DNA of 64,000 nt from Cephaloticoccus sp. (GTDB lineage Bacteria > Verrucomicrobiota > Verrucomicrobiia > Opitutales > Opitutaceae), in contig JAURHD010000013.1 in the NCBI GenBank assembly GCA_030833445.1, positions 1 to 64,000 on the forward strand. The letters are read 5' to 3'. The notes below the pieces were generated by a model. The model was given only the letters and a program-made list of their open reading frames with translations, searched no databases and was not told the DNA's origin. This document shows positions 8,381 through 17,066 of this stretch, piece by piece; position 1 is the first letter of the stretch, and the number at the start of each line of letters is the position of its first letter. The translations under genes and the position numbers were made by a program.

Positions 8381-9889
8381 ATGATCGATTACCTGCAAAA
8401 AACCCTCATGGCCCGCGTCTATGATGTCGCGAAGGAAACCCCGTTGGAAAAGTCGGCCCACTTGTCGGCCCGTCTGAACAACACCCTCCTATTGAAACGC
8501 GAGGACATGCAGAGCGTGTTCTCCTTCAAGTTGCGCGGCGCCTTTAACAAGATGGCACAACTTTCGCCGGCCGCGCTGGCCCGCGGCGTCGTTTGTGCGT
8601 CGGCCGGCAATCATGCCCAGGGGGTGGCCCTGGCGGCCAAGCGGCTCGGCACCCGGGCGGTGATCGTCATGCCGGTCACGACCCCACAGGTCAAAGTGCA
8701 GGCGGTCAAAGCCCGCGGGGGCGAGGTTGTCCTGTTTGGCGATTCTTTCGATGACGCCAACGTCCACGCCCGTGAGTTGGAGAAAAAGGAGAAGCTCACC
8801 TTTGTGCATCCCTTCGATGATCCCGATGTCATCGCCGGTCAGGGCACCATTGCCTTGGAAATCCTGCGACAGCATCAAGGTCCCTTGCATGCGATCTTTG
8901 TGGCCATTGGCGGTGGTGGTCTGGCGGCCGGGGTGGCGGCTTGTGTCAAGCGGGTCCGACCTGAGGTGAAGGTGATCGGCGTCGAGCCAGTTGATGCGGA
9001 TGCCATGCACCGTTCCTTGAAAGCCGGCCGTCGGGTGAAACTGCAACACGCCGGTTTGTTCGCGGATGGCGTGGCCGTGCGCGAAGTCGGGAAGGAAACC
9101 TTTCGTCTTTGTCGGCAATACCTTGACGAAATCATACTCGTCGAAACGGATGACATCTGCGCGGCCACCAAGGATGTCTTTGAAGATACCCGTGCGGTGT
9201 TGGAACCAGCCGGGGCACTCGCGGTGGCCGGAGCGAAGGCCTACGTGGAACGCGAACACTTGAAGGGCGAGACCCTCATCGCGATCGCGTGCGGGGCGAA
9301 TCTAAATTTCGACCGGCTGCGTTTCATTGCTGAACGCGCCGAGATTGGCGAACATCGCGAGGCGGTCCTGGCTGTGACTATTCCAGAGACTCCCGGTAGC
9401 TTGAAAAAATTCTGCAAGCTGGTTGGTCGGCGCAGTGTCACGGAATTCAACTACCGCATCGCTGAACAAAAGGACGCGCACATCTTTGTGGGTATTCGCA
9501 CGGCAGGTCGGGGGGAGAGTGCCAAGATTGCCGCGCACTTTAGTCGGCAAGGTTTCAAGTCTTTGGACCTGACCAACGACGAAATGGCCAAGTTGCACAT
9601 CCGCCACATGGTCGGCGGTCGATCGCCCCTGGCCGATAATGAAGTCCTTTATCGGTTCGAATTTCCCGAGAAGCCCGGTGCATTGATGACCTTCCTGACG
9701 GCGATGTCCCCCAACTGGAATATCAGCTTGTTTCACTACCGCAACCATGGCGCCGACTACGGTCGCGTGCTGGCGGGGCTGCAGGTGCCGCCCAATGAGC
9801 AACCCGCGCTGCAAAAGTTTTTGAAGAAACTCGGCTACCGCTACTGGGACGAAACCGACAACCCGGCCTACAAACTCTTCCTGCGCTGA
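8381..9889 (+). CDS. ilvA: Threonine ammonia-lyase, biosynthetic
   Basis: A 502-residue PLP enzyme that deaminates threonine to 2-oxobutanoate, the first step of isoleucine synthesis. The catalytic domain (about 1-315) has the PLP lysine K50 in SVFSFKLRGAFNKM, CASAGNHAQGVA, and the glycine-rich phosphate loop VAIGGGGLAAGVA. The C-terminal part (about 325-502) holds two ACT-like regulatory modules (AVTIPETPGSLKKFCKLVG and YRFEFPEKPGALMTFLTAM), so isoleucine feedback is expected as in the E. coli-type enzyme. It is divergent from the deiminase-family gene and converges with the glycosylase gene 10 nt away. Confidence 0.95.
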   Translation: MIDYLQKTLMARVYDVAKETPLEKSAHLSARLNNTLLLKREDMQSVFSFKLRGAFNKMAQLSPAALARGVVCASAGNHAQGVALAAKRLGTRAVIVMPVTTPQVKVQAVKARGGEVVLFGDSFDDANVHARELEKKEKLTFVHPFDDPDVIAGQGTIALEILRQHQGPLHAIFVAIGGGGLAAGVAACVKRVRPEVKVIGVEPVDADAMHRSLKAGRRVKLQHAGLFADGVAVREVGKETFRLCRQYLDEIILVETDDICAATKDVFEDTRAVLEPAGALAVAGAKAYVEREHLKGETLIAIACGANLNFDRLRFIAERAEIGEHREAVLAVTIPETPGSLKKFCKLVGRRSVTEFNYRIAEQKDAHIFVGIRTAGRGESAKIAAHFSRQGFKSLDLTNDEMAKLHIRHMVGGRSPLADNEVLYRFEFPEKPGALMTFLTAMSPNWNISLFHYRNHGADYGRVLAGLQVPPNEQPALQKFLKKLGYRYWDETDNPAYKLFLR

Positions 9890-9899
9890 AGCGACGTTT

Positions 9900-11036
9900 T
9901 TAGGCTCGCAGGCCCAGAAATTTCGCCAAGGAGACTTCCGCGGGTTTGGTCGCGTGCCCTCGTCGAACCTTGCGGGATACGATGGTAAGTTTACCGGACT
10001 TGCGATCCGCCTTTGGGTCCACGTGGCCGACCAGTTCGTGGCCGGAAAGCACGGGCAGGGCATAGTAACCGCGCACGCGTCTGGCCGGTGGGGTATAGAC
10101 TTCCCAAGTGTAATCGTAATCCCAAACTGCCTGAGTAACGCGACGATCATAAATCAAAGGATCCAGCGGCGCGATGAGCAGTGATGGGGGAGGCGAGCCT
10201 TGTGATCCGTCCAATTGGTCAAACAAAGGCAGGTCGCTCTTGAGACAATGGAGCAGGGGGCCGTCCTTGAGTTGCACCGGTTGCACGAGATCCGCAATGA
10301 CCGCGAGTTCCGCGCGCTTCAACCAGGCCAGTCGCCGTTGACGCATTTTCAACAACGCTTCCCACCGCGCTGTTTCTTGTTTGGTAGGTGCAGGGAGTTT
10401 GAGCACCGCGGCGGGCAACACCCGTTCCGGCAAATCATAGTGCCTGCGGATCCCCTGGCGTTGGGCAATGAGGAGGCGGCCATGGAAAAACAATTTCTGC
10501 ATCGCCGACTTTGGGAGGGTCGCCATGCCCCAGACGCGGGTGGACTTTCGGTCATCGGAAAATGCATCGGAACTCAGAGGTCCTTTTTCCGTAATCGCCT
10601 CGAAGATGGTCTTTTCGATTTCACGCTCGGCCTTGGTCAGGCGACCGCTCCAAGCGCTTTTGATTTTGGTGCGAGCCTGCATTGCGGCGAGCAGGTGAGG
10701 CCAGGCATCATGGGTAAACACGGCCAGGTTGCCGGTGGCGGGTTGGTGATGTTCAAATGCGACCCGCGTAGTGGCCGACAGGATTTGGTCCTCGCCGTGC
10801 ACATGCCGCATGAGATCGCCTTCGCGATATCCCGCCACGCGGTTGCGTAGAATCAAATCATGCATGCGTCCGCAAACATTGATCGGATCGATCTGAATAA
10901 AGCCATGATGAGTCAGCGCGGCCTCGATCGTTGCTGCGGGTTGGTTGAGCAGCAGGGCGCGACGCATGAAGCGTCGGGCGGTGGCGGCAGTGATGGTGAA
11001 CTGGGCAGGCACAGCCCAGTTCAAAACCGGCTCCAT
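9900..11036 (-). CDS. AlkX/YcaQ-type winged-helix DNA glycosylase
   Basis: A 378-residue member of the HTH_42 (YcaQ/AlkZ) family, which excises alkylated bases and unhooks interstrand crosslinks. The key motif Q-hydrophobic-D is present as GFIQIDPINV (Q48, D50), matching the YcaQ/AlkX branch rather than the Q-x-Q AlkZ branch. Other family segments: LMRHVHGEDQ, RRHYDLPERVLP, PPPSLLIAPLDPLIYDRR, FDYTWE-like WDYDYTWEVYTP and ARRVRGYYALPVLSGHELVGHVDPKADR. The start at 11036 is preferred because the earlier ATG at 11060 lies inside the terminator hairpin of the upstream sigma-factor gene; no Shine-Dalgarno is seen for either. Confidence 0.85.
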   Translation of the reverse strand: MEPVLNWAVPAQFTITAATARRFMRRALLLNQPAATIEAALTHHGFIQIDPINVCGRMHDLILRNRVAGYREGDLMRHVHGEDQILSATTRVAFEHHQPATGNLAVFTHDAWPHLLAAMQARTKIKSAWSGRLTKAEREIEKTIFEAITEKGPLSSDAFSDDRKSTRVWGMATLPKSAMQKLFFHGRLLIAQRQGIRRHYDLPERVLPAAVLKLPAPTKQETARWEALLKMRQRRLAWLKRAELAVIADLVQPVQLKDGPLLHCLKSDLPLFDQLDGSQGSPPPSLLIAPLDPLIYDRRVTQAVWDYDYTWEVYTPPARRVRGYYALPVLSGHELVGHVDPKADRKSGKLTIVSRKVRRGHATKPAEVSLAKFLGLRA

Positions 11037-11045
11037 GCAAATAAC

Positions 11046-11077
11046 AAGGCCGCGCATCATTTCGGATGCGCGGCCTC
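11046..11077 (-). terminator. Terminator of the ECF sigma gene
   Basis: A perfect 11-bp inverted repeat GGCCGCGCATC/GATGCGCGGCC with a 6-nt loop, followed on the minus strand by TTGTTATTTGC. It lies about 30 nt after the sigma factor stop codon and just before the glycosylase gene. Confidence 0.8.
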
Positions 11078-11104
11078 CACCACCAACAAATGGTAAACCG
11101 GCCT

Positions 11105-11827
11105 CTAGGCGTAAGCCGGCGTGGGCTGGCCGTAGGTTTTCGTGGACGGGACAAAGTATTCGGTTGTTACCGTTTCATCGCTGAACTCGGGGCAGACGGC
11201 TGCCATGGCCGTGCGGAGATTCTTCCGAGCGCGGGCAATCCGGCTTTTTACAGTGCCCACATTGATGTGCAACTCGGTCGCGATTTCATCGTAGGAGAGA
11301 TTGCGCCCATTGCGCATAAACAGAATTTTACGATGTTTCGGCTCCAGTTTCTGCATGCATTCCTCGATCAGTGCAGTGAATTCGGCGTTGGCGGTTTCTT
11401 GGGCGGGATCCTGGGTTTCCGCGGCCACCAGGTCGGCAAAGGTGCTGCCGGTTTCCTCGTCCATTGCATAGTCGAGTGAGACCATGTTCTGCCGCTGGCG
11501 GCGGAAAAAATACCAATACCGGTTGCGGGCCAGATTGACCGCGATGCGATACAACCAAGTGGAGAGCGACGCATCACCGCGAAACTTGGCCAGGCCACGA
11601 TATGCCCGGATGAAAGTATCCTGCGTGATTTCCTCCGCATCCGTATGGTTGTGCAGCAGGTTCAGCACGGTGGCGAAAATCTTGTTCCGATAATTCTCCA
11701 CAATGGGGAAAAAGGCGGATTCGTCGCCTTGGTTGAACCGTTGCACCAGTTCGGCATCAATCATGGCCTGAGAGTCCGACTTGTCAGTGCGGCGTGAGGT
11801 CTTCGGGTCAAGGGAGTGTGTGATCAT
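11105..11827 (-). CDS. ECF-type RNA polymerase sigma factor
   Basis: A 240-residue sigma-70 family protein. Region 2 spans about 25-95 (FNQGDESAFFPIVENYRNKIFATVLNLLHNHTDAEEITQDTFIRAYRGL, then FRGDASLSTWLYRIAVNLARNRY). Region 4 spans about 150-205 (LEPKHRKILFMRNGRNLSYDEIATELHINVGTVKSRIARARKNL). A 30-residue tail follows region 4 (CPEFSDETVTTEYFVPSTKTYGQPTPAYA). No anti-sigma factor gene is adjacent, so the mode of control is unclear. The alternative ATG at 11764 would remove 21 poorly conserved residues. A 6-bp inverted repeat GTTATT-N14-AATAAC lies just upstream (11834-11859). A terminator follows the gene. Confidence 0.93.
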   Translation of the reverse strand: MITHSLDPKTSRRTDKSDSQAMIDAELVQRFNQGDESAFFPIVENYRNKIFATVLNLLHNHTDAEEITQDTFIRAYRGLAKFRGDASLSTWLYRIAVNLARNRYWYFFRRQRQNMVSLDYAMDEETGSTFADLVAAETQDPAQETANAEFTALIEECMQKLEPKHRKILFMRNGRNLSYDEIATELHINVGTVKSRIARARKNLRTAMAAVCPEFSDETVTTEYFVPSTKTYGQPTPAYA

Positions 11828-12025
11828 GGGTATGTTGAGTTATTGGAAACGCCCATGTAATAACTGGATTGATGCCAAGCCCGCTGAATCGATGTGTAAC
11901 AGTATGTCTCGCAATATATTAAAAATTTATCGATTTTCCGGTAAGCATGGCTGACTATGCCGGGACCCTGCATTTTGAAGCGGTCCAATGAGCCAGTCGT
12001 GCAAGATGCAATTGTCCCCAATCAC

Positions 12026-13033
12026 ATGAAACCTACGCCATCCGGACTGGAACCGCTGCGGAAGCTGCTGTGTAAGCTGCAAAACCACATCCGCGACACC
12101 CTGATTGCCGCGCGGTCCCGGCAGGCGCATACCTTTGCCCGGATTGCGGGTGTGACTGCGGCCGATACAATCTACCAGGTGGACAAGATCACGGAGGGCG
12201 CGATCTTTCACTGGTTTGAGGAAACCTGGCCCCGGTCGGTTCCGGTCGAGTTGGTCATGGAGGGTATCGAGGACGGTGACGAAGTGACCTTTCCGCGAGG
12301 CACGCCGGTAAAACAAACGCGTTACAAGGTGATCCTCGATCCGATCGATGGCACGCGGAACATCATGTATGACAAGCGGAGTGCATGGGCCTTGGCGGCA
12401 CTCGCCCCGCAACGCGGCGCGAAGACGCATCTTGGGGACATTGTCGTTGCCGTCATGACCGAACTGCCCACGAGCAAAATGTTTCGCAGTGATCAATTCA
12501 GTGCGGTGCGGGGCGAAGGGTTGAAGAGCCGCACCTTTAATCTGGCCTCGCGCAAATGGTCGCCGATCCCCGCGAAGCCCTCTCAGGCCAAGAACTTTGA
12601 GCACGGGTTTGCGTCGCTGGTGAAATTTTTTCCCGAGGCCAAGGGACTGATGGCCACCCTGGAAGAAGAGCTCTGGCGGGAACTGGGCGTGCATGGAAAG
12701 AACGGCGGCCAATTGGTTTTTGATGACCAATACCTGAGCACGGGCGGGCAGCTCTATGAGTTGTTGGTCGGCCACGATCGCATGATTGGCGATCTACGAC
12801 CGCCAGCCTATGCGAAAGCAGGCCTGGCGGCTTCGCTGTGTTGTCATCCTTACGATATTTGCACCGCCATGCTACTCCAGGAAGCCGGTGGGGTTGTGGA
12901 AACACCGGAAGGTAAAGCCCTGCGCTCGCCGCTCGACACCACCACGCCGGTGGCTTGGATGGGCTACGCCAATCCGACGTTGGCGCGCACCGTTCGCCCG
13001 GTGCTCAAGCGGCTGATGGCGAAATTCCTTTAA
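12026..13033 (+). CDS. Inositol-monophosphatase-family phosphatase
   Basis: A 335-residue protein of the metal-dependent FBPase/IMPase superfamily. The metal-binding motif DPIDGTRN is at 105-112. The third metal ligand is in HPYDICTAMLLQEAGGVVE near the C-terminus. Middle segments (WALAALAP, GGQLYELLVGHDRMIGDLRPP) match the sugar-phosphate phosphatase shape. The first motif is atypical (VELVMEGIEDGDE), and the enzyme is longer than the usual 260-270 residues, so the substrate is uncertain: inositol phosphate, a sugar bisphosphate or PAP are all possible. It is followed 48 nt later by a sugar kinase gene. A start at 11957 would add 23 residues without family support. Confidence 0.78.
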   Translation: MKPTPSGLEPLRKLLCKLQNHIRDTLIAARSRQAHTFARIAGVTAADTIYQVDKITEGAIFHWFEETWPRSVPVELVMEGIEDGDEVTFPRGTPVKQTRYKVILDPIDGTRNIMYDKRSAWALAALAPQRGAKTHLGDIVVAVMTELPTSKMFRSDQFSAVRGEGLKSRTFNLASRKWSPIPAKPSQAKNFEHGFASLVKFFPEAKGLMATLEEELWRELGVHGKNGGQLVFDDQYLSTGGQLYELLVGHDRMIGDLRPPAYAKAGLAASLCCHPYDICTAMLLQEAGGVVETPEGKALRSPLDTTTPVAWMGYANPTLARTVRPVLKRLMAKFL

Positions 13034-13081
13034 TCCCATGACGAATCTCTCCCTTTGTGCCGGTGAATCCGGTTTACTCAC

Positions 13082-14011
13082 ATGACGATCATTGGCGTGG
13101 ACATAGGTGGAACGAAATGCGCCTTGAGTGTGCCGACGGGCGATTCCGGGGTGCGCGAAGTGGTGCGGTTTGCGACCACCGATGTGAATGCAACTTTGGA
13201 GCGAATCTATGCGGAGATCCGTAAACTCGAACCGACGCCCGACGTGGTATTCGGGGTGTCCTGCGGCGGACCGCTGGATGCGAAGCTTGGATTGATTCTG
13301 TCTCCGCCGAATCTACCCGGTTGGGATCGGATTGCGATCTGCGAGGAACTCACCACGCGCTTTGGCGGCAAAGCCTACCTGATGAATGACGCCAATGCCT
13401 GCGCGCTCGCCGAGTGGCAGTTCGGGGCGGGGCGCGGTTGCCAAAGCATGATTTTCCTGACGATGGGCACGGGCATGGGCAGCGGCCTTATATTGGACGG
13501 ACGACTCTATGATGGCGTGACCGGCAATGCCGGGGAAGTCGGGCATCTGCGTCTGGCGCCGGATGGACCGATCGGATTTGGCAAGCGCGGTTCTTTCGAG
13601 GGGTTCTGTTCCGGCGGCGGCATCGCGCAACTAGCGAGGCAACGTGTCGGTGGATATACCAAAGACAGCAGTTTGAAATATCTCGCGGCGGACAAACTGA
13701 CGGCGCGGGCCGTGGGTGAGGCGGCCACGGCTGGCGACGAACTCGCACGGGCAATTTGGCGCGAGGTGGGTGAGCGGTTGGGCGAAGCACTGGCGCTCTT
13801 TATCGATCTGCTGAATCCGGAGCGGATCGTGATCGGGAGCATTTATCAGCGATGCGAACACTTTATTGTGCCGAGCATGCAAGCAGTGATTGATCGGGAA
13901 GCCCTGCCGGACAGTGCGCGGGATTGCCGAATCGTGCCTGCGGAACTGGGTGATGAGATCGGCAGTTATGCGGCGGTCGCAATTGCACGCTACCATTTGA
14001 ACCGCGGCTGA
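13082..14011 (+). CDS. ROK-family sugar kinase without the zinc motif
   Basis: A 309-residue ROK (repressor, ORF, kinase) protein without a DNA-binding domain, so an enzyme. Seen: ATP phosphate loop IGVDIGGTKCALS at the start, catalytic Asp region YLMNDANACALAEWQFGAGRG, glycine loop FLTMGTGMGSGLILDG and the GNAGEVGHLRLAPDG histidine region. In most ROK proteins the histidine is followed by a CxCGxxGCxE zinc motif. Here that position reads GFGKRGSFEGFCSGGG with no such cysteines, so zinc-dependent structuring of the sugar site is absent. Phosphorylation of a hexose or hexosamine is likely; the exact sugar is not predictable. The gene lies in a plus-strand run with an IMPase-like phosphatase and a heparinase-family lyase. 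Confidence 0.85.
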   Translation: MTIIGVDIGGTKCALSVPTGDSGVREVVRFATTDVNATLERIYAEIRKLEPTPDVVFGVSCGGPLDAKLGLILSPPNLPGWDRIAICEELTTRFGGKAYLMNDANACALAEWQFGAGRGCQSMIFLTMGTGMGSGLILDGRLYDGVTGNAGEVGHLRLAPDGPIGFGKRGSFEGFCSGGGIAQLARQRVGGYTKDSSLKYLAADKLTARAVGEAATAGDELARAIWREVGERLGEALALFIDLLNPERIVIGSIYQRCEHFIVPSMQAVIDREALPDSARDCRIVPAELGDEIGSYAAVAIARYHLNRG

Positions 14012-14089
14012 TTATTCGGCGACTATTTGGCCGCATGGCCGGATTTGGAATGACAGGTTGCACGGCTCGGTTACCTTTCGGCTCTACAC

Positions 14090-16075
14090 ATGAGCACTAC
14101 CGTGACGCGGGGTCTTTTTTTTGACGAAACTGATTTGCCACGAATCCGGGCCAACACGACCAACCCTCGTTTCGCGCCTTTCTGGCAAAGTCAATTGGAG
14201 GCAGATAGCGCCGCGGACACGAAGTTCCTTACGGAGGAACTGAGCCTGACGAACCATACGGTGCATCTGCTGCGGGCGCAGCGCATCCTCGAGCGGGCGT
14301 CATTCATATATTTGGTGAATCGCGATCCCGCTCAGCTGGAGTTGGCGAAACTGGCGATTCGTCGGATGCTGGATTTTCCGGAATGGGACAGTTTCCTGGA
14401 GGGCGGACGACAGATCCTCGGCTTGCAACGGGCGACGGAGGGGAGTGTGGCGTTGCTGCAGGCGATCAACTGTCTGGGTGATGCATTATCGGCGGCGGAA
14501 ATCACCGAGATTGAACAGGCCGTGCTGACCAAAGGGGTGCCGGCCTGCTATGCGCCGGTTTACGGCATGAAGTATCCGGACCGGGTGCAGGGTTGGACTT
14601 GGAATCCCCGCAGCGAAGTGGACGAGTTTCGACACATCGACCTCAAGCGCTGGCCGTTGATTCTCAATGCGACGAATCTGAAGATCGTGCCCACGGCCTG
14701 CTTGGGGATCGCGGCCTGTTATTTTCATGGCCGGGTGACGGAGGCGGAAGGTTGGTTGGAACTGGCCCGCTCCAGTGCAAAAGCCTTTGCCGCTTATTAC
14801 GGCAGTGACGGTTCCTACGACGAAGGTGTGAGCTATTGGGGCTATACGACCCTGTATTTGGCCATGTTTGCCGATGTGTTGTGGCGCACGCAGGGGATTG
14901 ATGACCGCAATCTCATCAATTATCCCGGCACGGTGCGGTATGCCCTCGGTAATACGATGCCCACGATCGACAGCGGTTTGACCATGACAGATTTCATGCA
15001 CGTCAAAGGCTACACCATGCCAAAGGTAAAACCGGCTTTCGATATTGTGAACCATGGTGACTCGAATGGAGCCGTTGACGTATCGGTGGCCGCATGGGTC
15101 GCCCGCACTCACGGTGATGCATTGTCGCAATATGTGGCGCAGGAAATCGGCGAGGTGAAGCACCTGCAGGCACTGATGTGGTATGATCCGCAACTACCGG
15201 TGTCCCCACCGGAAGCGTCGCTGCTCGATCGGCGGCAATCGAACGACATCATCCTTTCACGCACCGGCTGGACGGCGCAGGACAATGTGTTGGCGTTGCG
15301 CAGTGGCGGCCCCGGCAACCACGAACATGCGGATCGCAACAGCGTGATCTTCAAGGCCTATGGCGAACGCTTGCTGCATGATCCCTTTCGTGCCGCCTAC
15401 ATGGTGCATAATCCGCGTTGGATCCTGCGCCTGACCGAGGCGCACACGGCCGTGCTGATCAATGGTCAGGGGCATCAGTATCACGATGGCAGTGAGGGCA
15501 CCAATGCCTCCTGGGCTTTCGTGAAAGTGATCAATTACGCCACCGGACCCGGATGGATGCGGGTTACCAGTGATGCCACCGATGCCTATCAACTGGTCAA
15601 CCCGGATGTCGCGCTTGTGCAGCGCACCCTCGTGTATCTAAAGCCGGATGTCCTTGTGGTGCTTGATCGGGTGAAAATGAAAACCACGCCAGCGAGCGTG
15701 CAGGCACGTTTTCAACTCTACAACGAAGACGACGGCGGACGGTTGGAGATCAAGGGCAGTGAATTCATGATCACGCGACCGCAGGCATCCTTGCTCGGGC
15801 GGATTGGCGTGCGAGAGGGCATCAGTCTGCGTGCCGGCCGTCTGCCGCTCGAGCCCAAGGACGGCGAACAACAATTTGCCGAGGTGGAGTCCGCAGAGGC
15901 GCTGGAACATGTGATTCTGACGGTCTGTTCCGCTGCTCCTGAAGGAAGTGATCATGGACAGTTGGAGATATCACGGGTATCGGATGGCTGGCATGTCTCT
16001 GGCCAGCATGGTAACCAAACGGTGAAACTCGTCATTACTTGCAAGACCGGCGATTTGCTGGAGATTGCCCTCTAG
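14090..16075 (+). CDS. Heparinase II/III-family polysaccharide lyase-like protein
   Basis: A 661-residue protein with an N-terminal alpha-helical toroid (about 1-330) and a C-terminal beta-sandwich (about 350-661), as in heparinase II/III and oligoalginate lyases. Catalytic-region hallmarks: NATNLKIVPTACLGIAACYF, the Tyr/His region GSYDEGVSYWGYTTLY, and GGPGNHEHADRNSVIFKAYGERLLHDPF with the clustered histidines. No signal peptide is seen, so action on imported oligosaccharides in the cytoplasm is likely, giving unsaturated uronates by beta-elimination. Substrate (heparin-like, alginate, or other uronide) is not determined by sequence. An isochorismatase-like gene follows after 10 nt, suggesting an operon. 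Confidence 0.82.
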   Translation: MSTTVTRGLFFDETDLPRIRANTTNPRFAPFWQSQLEADSAADTKFLTEELSLTNHTVHLLRAQRILERASFIYLVNRDPAQLELAKLAIRRMLDFPEWDSFLEGGRQILGLQRATEGSVALLQAINCLGDALSAAEITEIEQAVLTKGVPACYAPVYGMKYPDRVQGWTWNPRSEVDEFRHIDLKRWPLILNATNLKIVPTACLGIAACYFHGRVTEAEGWLELARSSAKAFAAYYGSDGSYDEGVSYWGYTTLYLAMFADVLWRTQGIDDRNLINYPGTVRYALGNTMPTIDSGLTMTDFMHVKGYTMPKVKPAFDIVNHGDSNGAVDVSVAAWVARTHGDALSQYVAQEIGEVKHLQALMWYDPQLPVSPPEASLLDRRQSNDIILSRTGWTAQDNVLALRSGGPGNHEHADRNSVIFKAYGERLLHDPFRAAYMVHNPRWILRLTEAHTAVLINGQGHQYHDGSEGTNASWAFVKVINYATGPGWMRVTSDATDAYQLVNPDVALVQRTLVYLKPDVLVVLDRVKMKTTPASVQARFQLYNEDDGGRLEIKGSEFMITRPQASLLGRIGVREGISLRAGRLPLEPKDGEQQFAEVESAEALEHVILTVCSAAPEGSDHGQLEISRVSDGWHVSGQHGNQTVKLVITCKTGDLLEIAL

Positions 16076-16085
16076 AATCAACGCA

Positions 16086-16904
16086 ATGAATCCAGTCAAA
16101 CTACCCGCTTCTTATTACCAGCAATTTGACGCCGACTATACGCGTGAAGTCCCGGGCGAGGGCTACGCCGGCTGGCAACAGGGTGAGGTCGAGCTGGCGC
16201 CGAAGCACACCGCACTCGTGGTCATGCACGCGTGGGATTGCGGCGGGTTGGAGGAGTGGCCGGGCTGGCGGCGCGCGGTGGAGTATTATCCGCGGGCCGT
16301 GAAAATCGCGCAGGAAGTTTTTCCCGATCTGCTCGCGGCCGTGCGGGCCTCGCCGCTGCCGGTATTTCACGTCGTGGGCGGCAACGATTACTATCAGAAC
16401 CTGCCCGGCTATCAAAAGACCCTGGCCATCGCGGGAGCCTCGCCGGTATTCAAGCCGGTCGTGCGCGATCCGGTTTATGAGCGGTTGCAGCAGTTCCGGA
16501 GCGACCACGTGTTCGTCGGTGAACGCAACCGGCCGGATGTGGAAGAGGGACGCAAGTTCATCAAGTTTCTGCCCGCGGCCGAGCCCCGCGAGGGCGAGTT
16601 CATCGCGGAGGACAGTCATCAACTGGCGGCGCTCTGCCGCGAGTTTGGCATCAATCATCTGATCTATACGGGCTTTGCCATCAACTGGTGCCTGTTGATG
16701 TCACCCGGCGGCATGGTGGAATTGGATCGCTATGGTGTGATGTGCTCCACGATCCGCGAGGCTGTGACCGCTGTGGAAAACGCAGAGACCGCGCGTGAGG
16801 AAAGGGAGAAACAGCAGGCGCTCTGGCGCGTGTCGCTGCAATTTGGATTCGTGTTCGGCGTCGACGATTTCAAGAAAGCCATCAAGTCGATCCCGCAGGC
16901 GTAA
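16086..16904 (+). CDS. Isochorismatase-like cysteine hydrolase
   Basis: A 272-residue protein with the cysteine-hydrolase fold. The hydrophobic strand with the acidic residue is TALVVMHAWDCGG, and the catalytic-cysteine strand is IYTGFAINWCLLMSPGG. Family members cleave isochorismate, nicotinamide, N-carbamoyl compounds or ureides. The expected Asp-x-Gln after the first strand is replaced by WDCGG, so the substrate cannot be assigned. The start at 16086 lies 10 nt after the lyase stop; an earlier alternative start overlaps the lyase gene. Neighbourhood suggests a role in the same catabolic pathway, which is inference. Confidence 0.75.
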   Translation: MNPVKLPASYYQQFDADYTREVPGEGYAGWQQGEVELAPKHTALVVMHAWDCGGLEEWPGWRRAVEYYPRAVKIAQEVFPDLLAAVRASPLPVFHVVGGNDYYQNLPGYQKTLAIAGASPVFKPVVRDPVYERLQQFRSDHVFVGERNRPDVEEGRKFIKFLPAAEPREGEFIAEDSHQLAALCREFGINHLIYTGFAINWCLLMSPGGMVELDRYGVMCSTIREAVTAVENAETAREEREKQQALWRVSLQFGFVFGVDDFKKAIKSIPQA

Positions 16905-16930
16905 ATGGGACGTCGATGCTTGTGACAGGT

Positions 16931-16975
16931 GTGGGACGACGTTAGAAAGTCGGGATGAAGCCACGTCGACCCCAC
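16931..16975. other. Hairpin between convergent genes
   Basis: GTGGGACGACGT (16931-16942) pairs with ACGTCGACCCCAC (16963-16975) with one bulge. No T-run follows on either side, so it is at most a weak terminator or mRNA 3'-end structure for the isochorismatase-like or nupC genes. Confidence 0.4.
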
Positions 16976-17066
16976 ATCATTTACGTTTTATCGGATGAAC
17001 ATTGCGGTTTGGCGATGGGAGCGACGAGGCATTCGGGCGATTTCGATTTAAGGTTAGGCTGTTCGG

